The position numbers and the translations under genes are program-made. 61,571 bases of DNA, taken from the NCBI GenBank assembly GCA_013178005.1, contig JABLXL010000018.1, positions 1 through 61,571 of the forward strand, given 5' to 3'. Below are positions 1 to 8,390 of this stretch, one piece after another; position 1 is the first letter of the stretch; every line of letters starts with the position of its first letter. The notes under the pieces were generated by a model. It had not been told where the DNA came from, did not search any database, and was given only the letters and a program-made list of their open reading frames with translations. The stretch is from Actinomycetota bacterium. GTDB taxonomy: Bacteria; Actinomycetota; Geothermincolia; Geothermincolales; RBG-13-55-18.

Positions 1-1
1 C

Positions 2-139
2 CACGCGGACGCCTTCGTGAACTCCTACGACGTCTCCACCCTGGTGACCTCAATGAACGGTGTCCCCGTGGTGGCCGAGCGTGCCATGTACGACGACGCA
101 AGGACCTGGGCACACGACTCGGTGGGCTATAGCCCATAG
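2..139 (+). CDS. C-terminal end of a secreted WYFAEG-type repeat protein (partial)
   Basis: An open frame runs in from the left edge and ends at TAG 137-139. It carries the signature VPVVAERAMY followed by a short polar tail. The same signature (VAERAMYF) ends each extracellular repeat of the L,D-transpeptidase at 10903-12963, so this is the last repeat of a related exported protein whose N-terminus lies outside the window. The catalytic or targeting domain cannot be seen. Function is unknown beyond a probable cell-surface role. Confidence 0.75.
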   Translation, partial: HADAFVNSYDVSTLVTSMNGVPVVAERAMYDDARTWAHDSVGYSP

Positions 140-362
140 GAACCCTGATGCCCTCACGGGGCAAGGGCGGAACGCAAAGGACGGAAGGAAGCGTTGCATG
201 AATGGGAGGTGATGCCGGGCGAGGAGAAAGAAAAGGAGACCACTCACAGGAGAGCGGCCATTTAGCCTCTCAAACATTCCCTCAAATACCCCTCGCTGGG
301 CCGACTTGCTCGACGTTTTCGATCAGAAGCGCTCAAGGAGCTTCTCATCTCCGAGCCGCGCG

Positions 363-485
363 TCAAATGCACCGCACTTCTGCCGTGATAAGCGTCGTCG
401 GCAATGGAGCTTCTAAACTCTGAGCAGTGTATCAAACGTGCCGTTCTTCTTGTTACGTGATAGCCATCGTTAACAACGGAGCTTC
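363..485. repeat. Imperfect direct repeat of about 50 bp
   Basis: Two related segments, 363-413 and 432-485, both begin with TCAAA, contain CGTGATA and end in GGAGCTTC, with scattered mismatches and small indels between. They lie in the 700-bp gene-free stretch 140-840. I see no convincing gene in that stretch; it also holds a T7 run near 583 after a loose inverted repeat, and the promoter at 701-730. Confidence 0.4.
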
Positions 486-700
486 ATGTTCCCGGGCTGA
501 GCATCAACCGTGACGAGTTTGCCACCGTGCTTGTCCGGGGTCCCCGCCCTCTCGAAAAAGCGCGGGCAGTCAGAAGGGTCTTTTTTTGCGCGAACGGGAT
601 TCGCGGCGCAGGCGCACAGGGGTTTGCGAAACGACAACGGGCGAAGGTACGAGGATAGGAAGGCCGTCGAGGCCCTGCGCGGCGTAAGTGCCGATGCGCC

Positions 701-730
701 TTGTAAGGAGCGAAAAATATCTAATATAAT
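701..730 (+). promoter_or_regulatory. Sigma70-type promoter of the HdrD/Etf/HdrA/Flx operon
   Basis: TTGTAA at 701-706 and a perfect TATAAT at 725-730 are separated by 18 bp. This predicts a start near 737 and a leader of about 100 nt before the ATG at 841. It is the best promoter-like match in the gap ahead of the redox operon. Confidence 0.65.
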
Positions 731-840
731 AGGATGGCCCGTGCCGGAGACGCCCTGTTTATCCACGGGTAAGACGCGGCAGTATAGATATAGTCAGGTA
801 AGCGACAGTGAACGAAAGAGGAAACGGAGCGGGGTAAATC

Positions 841-1977
841 ATGTGCGCTGAAGAAATCGGTTTCGTCGAGAAGTACGACCTCCTCGGATGCATCCAGTGC
901 GGGAGGTGTACGGGTGGTTGCCCCGTCGCACTGAGGACCGACCTGCGGGTCAGGTGCTTCATGTACGACACCCAGAACGAGGAACGGCTGGAGGAATTGT
1001 CCGAAAAGCCCGAGATCTGGGATTGCACCACCTGCTACACCTGCGCGGCGCGCTGCCCCAAGGGCCTGGAGCCCCTCGAGGTGCTCATCGGCCTGCGCAG
1101 CCTGCAGATAGAGGAGGGGAGGGTGCAGCCCACGGTGCGCGACGCCCTGGAGTCCATCTTCAAGGACGGAAACCCCTGGGGTTCGCCCCGGGCCAAGCGC
1201 CTGGACTGGACCGCCGACCTGGAGGTGGAGGCCCTGGAGCCGGAGGCGGAGGAGACCACCGACGTACTCCTCTTCGTCTGCTGCACCGACGCCTACGACC
1301 CCCGGGTGATGAAGGTGGCCCAGGCGCTGGTGAAGGTGCTCAAGGCGGCGGGGGTGGACTTCGGCCTCATCGGTGAGGAGGAGAGCTGCTGCGGCAGCGA
1401 GGTGCGCCGCCTCGGGGAGGAGGGGCTCTTCGAGATGTGCGACGAGGAGAACGTGGAGCTCCTCAACTCCTTCAACGTCAACCGCATCGTCACCGTGAGC
1501 CCCCATTGCTACAACACCCTTAAAAAGGAGTACCACGGGTTGAAGCATCCGGTACTCCACTACACCGAGCTGGTTGCGGAGCTCCTCGAGGAAGGAAAGC
1601 TCCAGCTCAGCAAGGAGATCGCCAAGGTAATCACCTACCACGACCCCTGCTTCTTGGGCAAGCAGAACGGCATCTACGACGAGCCTCGCTACATCATCAC
1701 CCGCATTCCCGGCGTTGAGTTCCGGGAGTTCGACCGCTGCCGCGAGCGCAGCCTGTGCTGCGAGGGAGGCGGCGGAAAGATGTGGGTGGAGAGCGAGTCC
1801 AAGGCCGAGCGCCTGGCGGAGATAAGGGTCGAGGACGCGAAGGAGATGGGCGCGGAGGTCATCGCCGTGGCCTGCCCTTTCTGCCTGCTCACCCTGGAGG
1901 ACGCCACCAAGGTCAAGGGCGTGGAGGAGGAGATGCGCGTGGCGGATATCCTCGAGCTTCTGGCCGAGGCTCTGTAG
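841..1977 (+). CDS. HdrD-like iron-sulfur protein (HdrC ferredoxin fused to HdrB CCG domains)
   Basis: Protein of 378 residues. The N-terminus holds two 4Fe-4S motifs: C17, C20, C23, C27 and C62, C65, C68, C72. Two CCG (DUF224) modules follow, marked by CCGSEVRR, SPHCYNTL, HDPC, CCEGGGG and CPFC. This order equals a fused HdrC-HdrB, the architecture of HdrD and of the iron-sulfur partners of some Etf systems. There are no membrane segments, so it should be soluble. A GGAG lies about 8 nt before the ATG. It is first in an operon with etfBA, hdrA and flx genes and is the only HdrB/HdrC-type protein there, so it probably replaces separate HdrB and HdrC. Inferred role: electron transfer between HdrA and EtfBA. 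The in vivo oxidant or reductant is not shown by sequence. Confidence 0.85.
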   Translation: MCAEEIGFVEKYDLLGCIQCGRCTGGCPVALRTDLRVRCFMYDTQNEERLEELSEKPEIWDCTTCYTCAARCPKGLEPLEVLIGLRSLQIEEGRVQPTVRDALESIFKDGNPWGSPRAKRLDWTADLEVEALEPEAEETTDVLLFVCCTDAYDPRVMKVAQALVKVLKAAGVDFGLIGEEESCCGSEVRRLGEEGLFEMCDEENVELLNSFNVNRIVTVSPHCYNTLKKEYHGLKHPVLHYTELVAELLEEGKLQLSKEIAKVITYHDPCFLGKQNGIYDEPRYIITRIPGVEFREFDRCRERSLCCEGGGGKMWVESESKAERLAEIRVEDAKEMGAEVIAVACPFCLLTLEDATKVKGVEEEMRVADILELLAEAL

Positions 1978-2044
1978 ATATACGAGTGCGAGCGCGCGAC
2001 ATCGGTAACGGTATCGGGTTGAAGAGGGAAGAGGTGAAAAGCGT

Positions 2045-2842
2045 ATGAAGATGGTGGTTTGCGTGAAGAGGGTCCCGGACACCGCCGAGTCCGAGGTCCA
2101 CATCGACGCCTCCGGAAAGGATATCGACAAGAGCAGACTATCCTTCGGAATCAACGAGTGCGACAACTACGCGGTGGAGGAGGCCATCCAGATCAAGGAG
2201 CGCCTGGGCGAGGGCACGGTGACGGTGATCAGCCTCGGGGACAAGGACTCCGACGAGGTCATCCGCATGGCCCTGGCCAAGGGCGGCGACGAGGCCATCC
2301 GGCTGGAGGACGAGGCCTTCAAGGGCGGGGACGGGCTGGCCGTGGCCAAGGCCCTGGCCGCCGCCATCAAGGGACTGGAGTACGACATCGTGTTCACCGG
2401 CGCCCTGGCGGACGACGACGGCTACGGCGTGGTGCCGGCAGCCCTGGGCGAGCTGCTGGGCGTGCCCCACGCTACCTACGTGAAGAAGGTCGAGATCCTC
2501 GAGCCGGGCAAGCGCGCCAAGGTGGGGCGCGAGCTCGAGGGCGGGCTCCTGGAGTTCCTTGAAATCGACCTCCCCTGCGTGCTGGGCATACAGACCGGCA
2601 TCAACGAGCCTCGCTACGCATCCTTCAAGGGCATCAAGCAGGCCGCCAAGAAGGAGATCGCCATCAAGTCCGCGGCCGACCTGGGGCTTGATGCCTCCGA
2701 GGTGGGCGAGGCCGGTTCCTGGGCGGTACTGGAGCAGTTCACGCCCCCGGTGGTAGGCGAGATGGCCGAGATCCTGGAGGGCGAGCCGGATGAGACGGCG
2801 GCGAAACTGGCCGCCATCCTGAAGGAGAAGGGGCTGGTGTAA
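2045..2842 (+). CDS. etfB: Electron transfer flavoprotein subunit beta
   Basis: Protein of 265 residues, the usual EtfB length. It starts MKMVVCVKRVPDT, has the family pattern ending GINEPRYASFKGI, and is followed directly by EtfA. EtfB binds the nucleotide or second flavin and docks dehydrogenase partners. GAGGTG lies 8 nt before the ATG. The stop at 2840-2842 abuts the EtfA start, implying coupled translation. Position between an HdrD-like gene and hdrA suggests its electrons enter or leave a heterodisulfide-reductase-like complex rather than a quinone reductase. Whether it is a bifurcating Etf cannot be decided from the motifs I can see. Confidence 0.95.
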   Translation: MKMVVCVKRVPDTAESEVHIDASGKDIDKSRLSFGINECDNYAVEEAIQIKERLGEGTVTVISLGDKDSDEVIRMALAKGGDEAIRLEDEAFKGGDGLAVAKALAAAIKGLEYDIVFTGALADDDGYGVVPAALGELLGVPHATYVKKVEILEPGKRAKVGRELEGGLLEFLEIDLPCVLGIQTGINEPRYASFKGIKQAAKKEIAIKSAADLGLDASEVGEAGSWAVLEQFTPPVVGEMAEILEGEPDETAAKLAAILKEKGLV

Positions 2843-3808
2843 ATGAAAGACATCTTCGTACTCATGGAGCACCGTCGCGGCGAGATGCGGGACGTCTCGG
2901 TGGAGATGCTCTGCGGCGCCGCCAAGCTGGGCGGGACCGTGGTCGCCGTCCTTTTGGGCAAGGACGTGGACGCCTTCGCGGAGAAGGCGGCGGGGTACGC
3001 GGACAAGGTACTCTACGTCAACGACCCGCTGTTCGAGAACTACAACTCCGAGGCCTACCAGAAGGCCCTCTCGGCCCTCATCAAGGAGCACGGCCCGGGA
3101 TTGTTGCTCATCGGCAACACCGCCCAGGGCGTGGACCTCGCTCCCGCGCTGGCGGTGGAGCTGGGCGCGTCCCTGGTCACCGACATCACCGCCCTGGAGA
3201 TGGACGGCGACAAGCCCAAGCCCACGCGCACCTTCTACGGCGGGAAGCTGGACGCCCATTTCGCCATGAAGGACGCCGACCTCTACATCCTCACCGTGCG
3301 CGAGGCCACCTTCACCGCCGAGGAGCCCTCCAAGTCCGGCGAGATCGTCAAGGTGGACAACCCGGTGACCGAGGACATCTCCTACCGCAAGTTCGTGGAG
3401 TACGTGGAGCCCGAGGTGGGCGAGGTCGATATCACCCAGTCCGCCATGCTGGTGGGCGTGGGACGTGGCATCCGCGAGGACAAGAACCTGCCCGTGGTGG
3501 AGGAGCTCGCCCAGGCGCTGGGAGCTGACCTGGCCGCCTCGCGCGCGGTGGTGGACGCGGGCTGGCTGCCGGCCGACCGCCAGGTGGGCATCTCCGGAAA
3601 GACGGTCAAGCCCAAGCTCTACCTCGCGGTGGGCATCAGCGGAGCCTTCCAGCACGTGACGGGCATGAAGGGCTCCGAGGTGATCGTGGCCATCAACAAG
3701 GACCCCGATGCCCCCATCTTCGGCATCGCCGATTACGGCATCGTGGACGACCTCTTCAAGGTGGTCCCCAAGCTCACGGAGAAGATCAAGGAGTTGAAGG
3801 GCGCTTAA
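2843..3808 (+). CDS. etfA: Electron transfer flavoprotein subunit alpha
   Basis: Protein of 321 residues. The C-terminal FAD domain is clear: [13 protein letters not shown], then [27 protein letters not shown]. There is no N-terminal ferredoxin extension of the kind seen in some Etf alpha subunits. Its ATG directly follows the etfB stop. It should form a heterodimer with EtfB and carry the FAD that passes electrons between acyl-CoA dehydrogenases (one is encoded at 18804-19973) and the HdrD-like protein. That partnership is inferred from gene order only. Confidence 0.95.
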   Translation: MKDIFVLMEHRRGEMRDVSVEMLCGAAKLGGTVVAVLLGKDVDAFAEKAAGYADKVLYVNDPLFENYNSEAYQKALSALIKEHGPGLLLIGNTAQGVDLAPALAVELGASLVTDITALEMDGDKPKPTRTFYGGKLDAHFAMKDADLYILTVREATFTAEEPSKSGEIVKVDNPVTEDISYRKFVEYVEPEVGEVDITQSAMLVGVGRGIREDKNLPVVEELAQALGADLAASRAVVDAGWLPADRQVGISGKTVKPKLYLAVGISGAFQHVTGMKGSEVIVAINKDPDAPIFGIADYGIVDDLFKVVPKLTEKIKELKGA

Positions 3809-3817
3809 TGGTTGTCA

Positions 3818-3847
3818 TTGAGCCCGGACTCCTCCGGTGCCCATAAT
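3818..3847 (+). promoter_or_regulatory. Possible internal promoter before hdrA
   Basis: TTGAGC (3818-3823) and CATAAT (3842-3847) are 18 bp apart in the 92-bp gap between etfA and hdrA, the only sizeable gap in the operon. A small inverted repeat CCGGA/TCCGG lies between them. The match is moderate, so separate expression of hdrA-flx is only possible. Confidence 0.3.
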
Positions 3848-3900
3848 GAAATCGCAGGATAATAGACCTTTTGCCAAGGCACGAGGAGGAAAAGAGACCT

Positions 3901-5937
3901 ATGAATGGTAAACCGAAGATCGGGGTCTACGTCTGCCACTGCGGCACCAACATCGCCGGGACGGTGAACGTGGAAGAGGTGGTGCAGTTCGCCCAGACCC
4001 TCCCCGACGTGGTGGTGGCGCGCAACTACTCCTACATGTGCTCGGATCCGGGGCAGGCGCTGATCACCGACGATATCGCGAACATGGGGCTCAACCGCGT
4101 GGTGGTGGCCTCATGCTCTCCGCGCATGCACGAGCCCACCTTCCGCAAGACGCTGCTCTCCGGGGGCCTAAATCCTTATTACTTGGAGATGGCCAACATC
4201 CGCGAGCAGTGCTCATGGGTGCATGACGACCCCATCGCAGCCACTGAGAAGGCCAAGCGCGTGGTGGAGGCGGCGGTGGTCAAGGCACGCAGGCTTGAAG
4301 CCCTGGACGTGAAGGAAGTGGACGTGGAGCCCTCCTGCCTGATCATCGGGGCGGGGATCGCCGGCATACAGGCCGCCCTGGACATCGCCGACGCGGGCTT
4401 CAAGGTCTACCTGGTGGAGAAGAGCCCTACCGTGGGCGGGCACATGGCCCAGCTCGACAAGACCTTCCCCACCCTGGACTGCTCGGCCTGTATCCTCACC
4501 CCCAAGATGGTGGACGTGGCCAACCACCCCAACATCGAGCTCATGACCTACTCCCAGGTGGAGGAGATAGGCGGCTACATCGGTAACTTCGACATCAAGG
4601 TGCGCAAGAAGAGCCGCTTCGTGGACATGGACAAATGTACGGGGTGCGGCGACTGCGCCGCCGAATGCCGCCTGGCGGGGCGCATCCCCAACGAGTTCGA
4701 TGAGGGTATCGGCATGAGGGGCGCGATCTACCTGCCTTTCCCGCAGGCGGTTCCCGCCAAGTACACCATCGACAAGGAGAACTGCCTCTTCCTCACCAAG
4801 GGGAAGTGCGGCGAGTCGCCCAAGTGCAAGGACGCCTGCAAGGCGGGGGCCATCAACTTCGATCTCACCGACGAGGTGGTGGAGTTCAAGGTGGGCACCA
4901 TCATCGTGGCCACCGGCTACGACGTCTTCGACGCCAGGATGAAGCCTGAGTACGGATACGGTGTCTACGACAACGTGCTCACCGCCCTGGAGTTCGAGCG
5001 CATGGTCAACGCCTCCGGTCCCACCGGCGGCAAGGTGGTCATGCTCGAGAGGGGCAAGAAAAAGAAGAAGAAGGAGGGGGAGGAAGTCGAAGCCCCCAAG
5101 GCCCCCCAGAGCGTCACCTTTATCCAGTGCGTGGGCTCGCGCGACAAGAGCGTGGGCAACGAGTACTGCTCCCGCGTGTGCTGCATGTACACCGCGAAGC
5201 TGGCCCACCTGGTCAAGGACAAGGTGGGGCATGACTGCGAGGTGACCGTTTTCTACATGGACGTGCGCGCCTTCGGCAAGGGCTTCGAGGAGTTCTACGA
5301 CCGCGTGCGCCGCGAGGGCGTGAAGTACATACGCGGCAACCCCTCCGAGATCTACAAGAAGGGAGACAAGCTGGTGGTCCGGGCCGAGGACACCCTCACC
5401 GCCACCCCCCTGGAGCACGAGACGGATATGGTGGTCCTCTCCGTGGGGCTCTGCCCGCGCTCCGACAACCGGGAGATCATCGACCTACTCAAGCTCTCGC
5501 AGTCCTCGGACCTCTTCTACCTGGAGGCCCACCCCAAGCTCCGGCCGGTGGACACCGCCTCCGACGGCGTCTACCTCGCCGGCGTGTGCCAGGGACCCAA
5601 GGACATCCCCGACGCGGTGGCGCAGGCCAAGGGCGCCGCTTCCGCGGCCATGATCCCCATGGCCTCGGGCAAGGTGAAGGTGGAGGCCCAGACCTCGGTG
5701 GTGAACGAGGAAACCTGCCGCGGCTGCGGCTTCTGCGTGGAGCTCTGCCCCTTCACCGCCATCGAGCTGGTGGAGATCAACCGCATGGGCTGGCCGGTGA
5801 AGGTGGCGCGGGTGAACGAGGCCCTGTGCAAGGGCTGCGGCGCCTGCGCGGCCGCTTGCCTCTCCGGCTCCATCCAGCAGCGCTCCTTCAAGGACGTGCA
5901 GTTGCTGCCTCAGATAAAGGCCCTGGGGGTGAAGTGA
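3901..5937 (+). CDS. hdrA: HdrA-type flavoprotein, CoB-CoM heterodisulfide reductase subunit A-like
   Basis: Protein of 678 residues. It starts with the HdrA N-terminal domain (GVYVCHCGTNIAG), then a Rossmann FAD site (GAGIAG, 150-155), a conserved LDCSACILTPKM segment, a 4Fe-4S motif at C246-C256, a cysteine-rich loop near 300, a second Rossmann portion, and two C-terminal 4Fe-4S motifs (from C606 and C643). HdrA is the flavin-based bifurcating subunit in known HdrABC complexes. The ATG at 3901 is chosen because AGGAGG precedes it; an upstream TTG at 3871 lacks a ribosome site. Unusual: a lysine-rich insertion (six consecutive K) near residue 386. It is followed 3 bp later by flxD. Confidence 0.95.
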   Translation: MNGKPKIGVYVCHCGTNIAGTVNVEEVVQFAQTLPDVVVARNYSYMCSDPGQALITDDIANMGLNRVVVASCSPRMHEPTFRKTLLSGGLNPYYLEMANIREQCSWVHDDPIAATEKAKRVVEAAVVKARRLEALDVKEVDVEPSCLIIGAGIAGIQAALDIADAGFKVYLVEKSPTVGGHMAQLDKTFPTLDCSACILTPKMVDVANHPNIELMTYSQVEEIGGYIGNFDIKVRKKSRFVDMDKCTGCGDCAAECRLAGRIPNEFDEGIGMRGAIYLPFPQAVPAKYTIDKENCLFLTKGKCGESPKCKDACKAGAINFDLTDEVVEFKVGTIIVATGYDVFDARMKPEYGYGVYDNVLTALEFERMVNASGPTGGKVVMLERGKKKKKKEGEEVEAPKAPQSVTFIQCVGSRDKSVGNEYCSRVCCMYTAKLAHLVKDKVGHDCEVTVFYMDVRAFGKGFEEFYDRVRREGVKYIRGNPSEIYKKGDKLVVRAEDTLTATPLEHETDMVVLSVGLCPRSDNREIIDLLKLSQSSDLFYLEAHPKLRPVDTASDGVYLAGVCQGPKDIPDAVAQAKGAASAAMIPMASGKVKVEAQTSVVNEETCRGCGFCVELCPFTAIELVEINRMGWPVKVARVNEALCKGCGACAAACLSGSIQQRSFKDVQLLPQIKALGVK

Positions 5938-5940
5938 GAG

Positions 5941-6378
5941 ATGGCGGAAAACAGCGACTTCGAGCCCAACATCGTGGCCTTCCTGTGCAACTGGTGCTCG
6001 TACGCCGGGGCCGACCTGGCCGGCACCTCGCGCATCCAGTACCCGTCCAACGTGCGGGTGATCAGGGTCATGTGCTCGGGCAGGGTTAATCCCCTCTTCG
6101 TGATGAACGCGCTGCAGCAGGGGGCGGACGGGGTGCTCATCTCCGGGTGCCACCCCGGAGACTGCCACTACATGCAGGGCAACTACTACGCTCGGCGCCG
6201 CTTCAACCTCATGCGCAACTTCCTCGAGTACCTGGGCGTGGAGCCCCAGAGGGTGCGCATGAGCTGGGTCTCGGCCTCCGAGGGCGCCAAGTGGAAGGAG
6301 GTCATCGAGGAGGTCGTGAACGGCGTGAAGGAAGTCGGGCCCATGGATCAGTTCAAACGGAGGCAGTTAAATTGGTAG
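5941..6378 (+). CDS. flxD: FlxD/MvhD-like 2Fe-2S adaptor subunit
   Basis: Protein of 145 residues, the size of MvhD/FlxD. Family features are FLCNWCSYAGAD, VRVIRVMCSGR, and SGCHPGDCHY. In methanogens MvhD passes electrons from a hydrogenase to HdrA; in FlxABCD-HdrABC operons FlxD plays this role for NAD(P)H. It starts 3 bp after the hdrA stop, and its last codons overlap the next gene. No hydrogenase genes are nearby, so FlxA is the likely electron port. Confidence 0.92.
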   Translation: MAENSDFEPNIVAFLCNWCSYAGADLAGTSRIQYPSNVRVIRVMCSGRVNPLFVMNALQQGADGVLISGCHPGDCHYMQGNYYARRRFNLMRNFLEYLGVEPQRVRMSWVSASEGAKWKEVIEEVVNGVKEVGPMDQFKRRQLNW

Positions 6379-7355
6379 ACGTCAACAAGCTGAGAGAGAA
6401 GGCCAAGGAGGTTGTCTCCAGGGACGACGTGAGGCTGCTCATAGGGTACCGCCCCGGCACCTACGGTTTCCGGGCGCGCCCCGCCTTCGTCCTGGGCCCG
6501 GACGAAGTAGACGAGCTCATCTTCACTCCCGCCTGCGTGAACAACCTCGCCTCCTACATCACCCTCGAGGAGAAGCTCCCGGTTCCCCGCGGCGAGGAGC
6601 CGGACCTCCGCAAGGTGGCGGTGATGGTCAAGGGATGCGACTCGCGCGCCCTGGTGCAGCAGATGGAGGAGAAGGCGTACGACCGCGACCGCATCCTGGT
6701 GCTGGGCATCCCCTGCAAGGGCGTGGTGGATATGGCAAAGGTGGAGGCCCGGTTCCCCAACGTGCTGGAGCGCGGCGAGATCGCCCTGGAGGGGGACAAG
6801 TTCGTGCTCTCCTTCGACGGGACCAGGGAGGAGGTGGCCAGGGAGGAGCTGGTGGCGGACAAGTGCCTGCGCTGCCGCTATCCCACCCCCCTGGTCTACG
6901 ACGAGCTGCTCGACGAGGCGGTGGAGCGCTTCGCCGACGACGACTACTCCGACGTCTCCGAGCTGGAGAAGCGCTCCGCGGCGGACAAGTGGGCGTACTG
7001 GGAGGAGAAGTTCTCCCGCTGCATCCGCTGCTATTCCTGCCGCAACGTCTGCCCCATGTGCTACTGCGAGGACTGCGTGCTCGACCGCCTGCAGCCGCAG
7101 TGGATGAGGCGCAGCGTGGATATCAGCGAGAACACGGCCTACCATATCTCCCGGGCTTACCACCTGGCGGGGCGCTGCATCCAGTGCGGCGAGTGCCAGC
7201 GCGTATGTCCCGTGGACATCCCGCTCATGGAGCTCAACCGCAAGTTCTACAAGGACGTGGAGGAGCTCTACGACTACGAGCCGGGCACCAGCGTCGAGAA
7301 CCCGCCGCTGCTCTCGACCTTCAAGGTGGACGACCGTGAGGACTTCATACTTTAA
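6372..7355 (+). CDS. FlxC-like 4Fe-4S dicluster protein
   Basis: Protein of 327 residues from TTG 6372. This start is supported by GGAGG at 6359-6363 and overlaps the flxD stop. It has a VKGCDSRA motif as in FrhB/HyhB relatives, a CLRCRYP site at C165, a cysteine-rich CIRCYSCRNVCP segment from C217 and a second ferredoxin motif CIQCGECQRVCP from C269. No membrane segments are visible. It probably wires FlxA to FlxD. The flxB/flxC labels rest on gene order (flxA-B-C-D-hdrA read backwards), so the exact letter is tentative. Confidence 0.8.
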   Translation: MVDVNKLREKAKEVVSRDDVRLLIGYRPGTYGFRARPAFVLGPDEVDELIFTPACVNNLASYITLEEKLPVPRGEEPDLRKVAVMVKGCDSRALVQQMEEKAYDRDRILVLGIPCKGVVDMAKVEARFPNVLERGEIALEGDKFVLSFDGTREEVAREELVADKCLRCRYPTPLVYDELLDEAVERFADDDYSDVSELEKRSAADKWAYWEEKFSRCIRCYSCRNVCPMCYCEDCVLDRLQPQWMRRSVDISENTAYHISRAYHLAGRCIQCGECQRVCPVDIPLMELNRKFYKDVEELYDYEPGTSVENPPLLSTFKVDDREDFIL

Positions 7356-7367
7356 GAGGTGGGTGCC

Positions 7368-8390
7368 ATGGCAGTGAAGAAACTGAGCAAGGAGAAGGTG
7401 GGAGAAGCCCTGGGTGAGCTCTCCAAGTTCCGCCTCATCGCGCCCGCCAAGTCGGACGAGGTGGTGGTCTTCAAGCAGATCTCCGATCCCGGGGAGGCCT
7501 TCCTGGACTACGGGAACTCCACCGTTCCCCCCAAGAAGTTCGCTTTCCCCCAGACGGAGACGCTGTTCCGCTTCATGGTGGGAAGCCCCGAGCTGAAGGA
7601 GAAGAACGTCGAGGAGGAGGGAACCACGGTCATCTTCGGCCTGCGCCCCTGCGACGCGCGGGCCATGTCCATCGTGGACAAGCTCTTCTCCTGGGACTTC
7701 GATGACCCCTACTACCTGAAGCGCCGCGAGCTCACCACCCTGGTGGGGATGGCCTGCGTGGAGCCCCCCTCGGTGAACTGCTTCTGCACCTCGCTGGGGG
7801 GAAGCCCCTTCGGGACCGAGGGACTGGATATGCTCCTGACCGACATGGGCGACTATTACCTTGTGCAGCCCCTGACCGATAAAGGCAAGAAGCTGGAGGA
7901 AACCCTTTCGGCGCACCTCGAGGACGCCCCTGCCGACGACGAGAAGAAGGCCGAGGGGATGGCGAAGGAGTCGGAGGGCAAAATCCGCCGCTCCATCGAC
8001 ACCGAGGGCATCCCCGAAAAGCTCCCCACCCTGTGGGATAACGAGCTGTGGAAGAGGGTGTCCGCCGCCTGCCTGGGTTGCGGCATCTGCACCTTCCTCT
8101 GCCCCACCTGCCACTGCTTCGATATCCAGGACGAGGTGGACGAGGGCGGAGAGGGACGGCGCTGCCGCATGTGGGACTCCTGCATGTTCGAGGAGTACAC
8201 CCTGCACGCCTCGGGGCATAACCCACGCCCCACGCGCCGGGAACGAACGCGCAACCGCATCAACCACAAGTACTCCTACTACCCCAGCCGTTTCGAGGTC
8301 ATCGCCTGCGTGGGGTGCGGCCGCTGCATCAACCTCTGCCCGGTGAACATCGACATCCTGGACATACTCGATCAGGTGGTGGATGCCTAA
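7368..8390 (+). CDS. FlxB-like 4Fe-4S protein (sulfhydrogenase beta/HyhB family)
   Basis: Protein of 340 residues. It contains FGLRPCDARA, typical of HyhB/AsrA-like proteins, and two C-terminal 4Fe-4S motifs, CLGCGICTFLCP from C235 and CVGCGRCINLCP from C314. The ATG at 7368 is preferred over an in-frame GTG at 7359 because AGAGGTG precedes it. Its stop overlaps the FlxA start (TAATG). In sulfhydrogenases this subunit pairs with the flavin/NAD subunit, matching FlxA next door. Inferred role: relay between FlxA flavin and FlxC/FlxD clusters. Confidence 0.85.
   Translation: MAVKKLSKEKVGEALGELSKFRLIAPAKSDEVVVFKQISDPGEAFLDYGNSTVPPKKFAFPQTETLFRFMVGSPELKEKNVEEEGTTVIFGLRPCDARAMSIVDKLFSWDFDDPYYLKRRELTTLVGMACVEPPSVNCFCTSLGGSPFGTEGLDMLLTDMGDYYLVQPLTDKGKKLEETLSAHLEDAPADDEKKAEGMAKESEGKIRRSIDTEGIPEKLPTLWDNELWKRVSAACLGCGICTFLCPTCHCFDIQDEVDEGGEGRRCRMWDSCMFEEYTLHASGHNPRPTRRERTRNRINHKYSYYPSRFEVIACVGCGRCINLCPVNIDILDILDQVVDA

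Noticed and set aside
202-423. Small open frame in the leader region
   Set aside because: No conserved motif, covers a noncoding repeat, and composition is unlike the genes.
540-595. Possible terminator (CCCGC/GCGGG and T7)
   Set aside because: The stem is short with a long loop and is separated from the T run by 16 nt.
2138-3655. 505-codon open frame on the minus strand across etfB and etfA
   Set aside because: It mirrors the codon periodicity of the GC-rich etf genes, has Leu/His/Gly-biased composition and no recognisable domain. The plus-strand genes are unmistakable.
4213-5418. 401-codon minus-strand open frame opposite hdrA
   Set aside because: Shadow of hdrA with His/Val/Leu-rich nonsense sequence.
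6348-8267. 639-codon minus-strand open frame opposite the flx genes
   Set aside because: Same reason: antisense shadow caused by high third-position GC.
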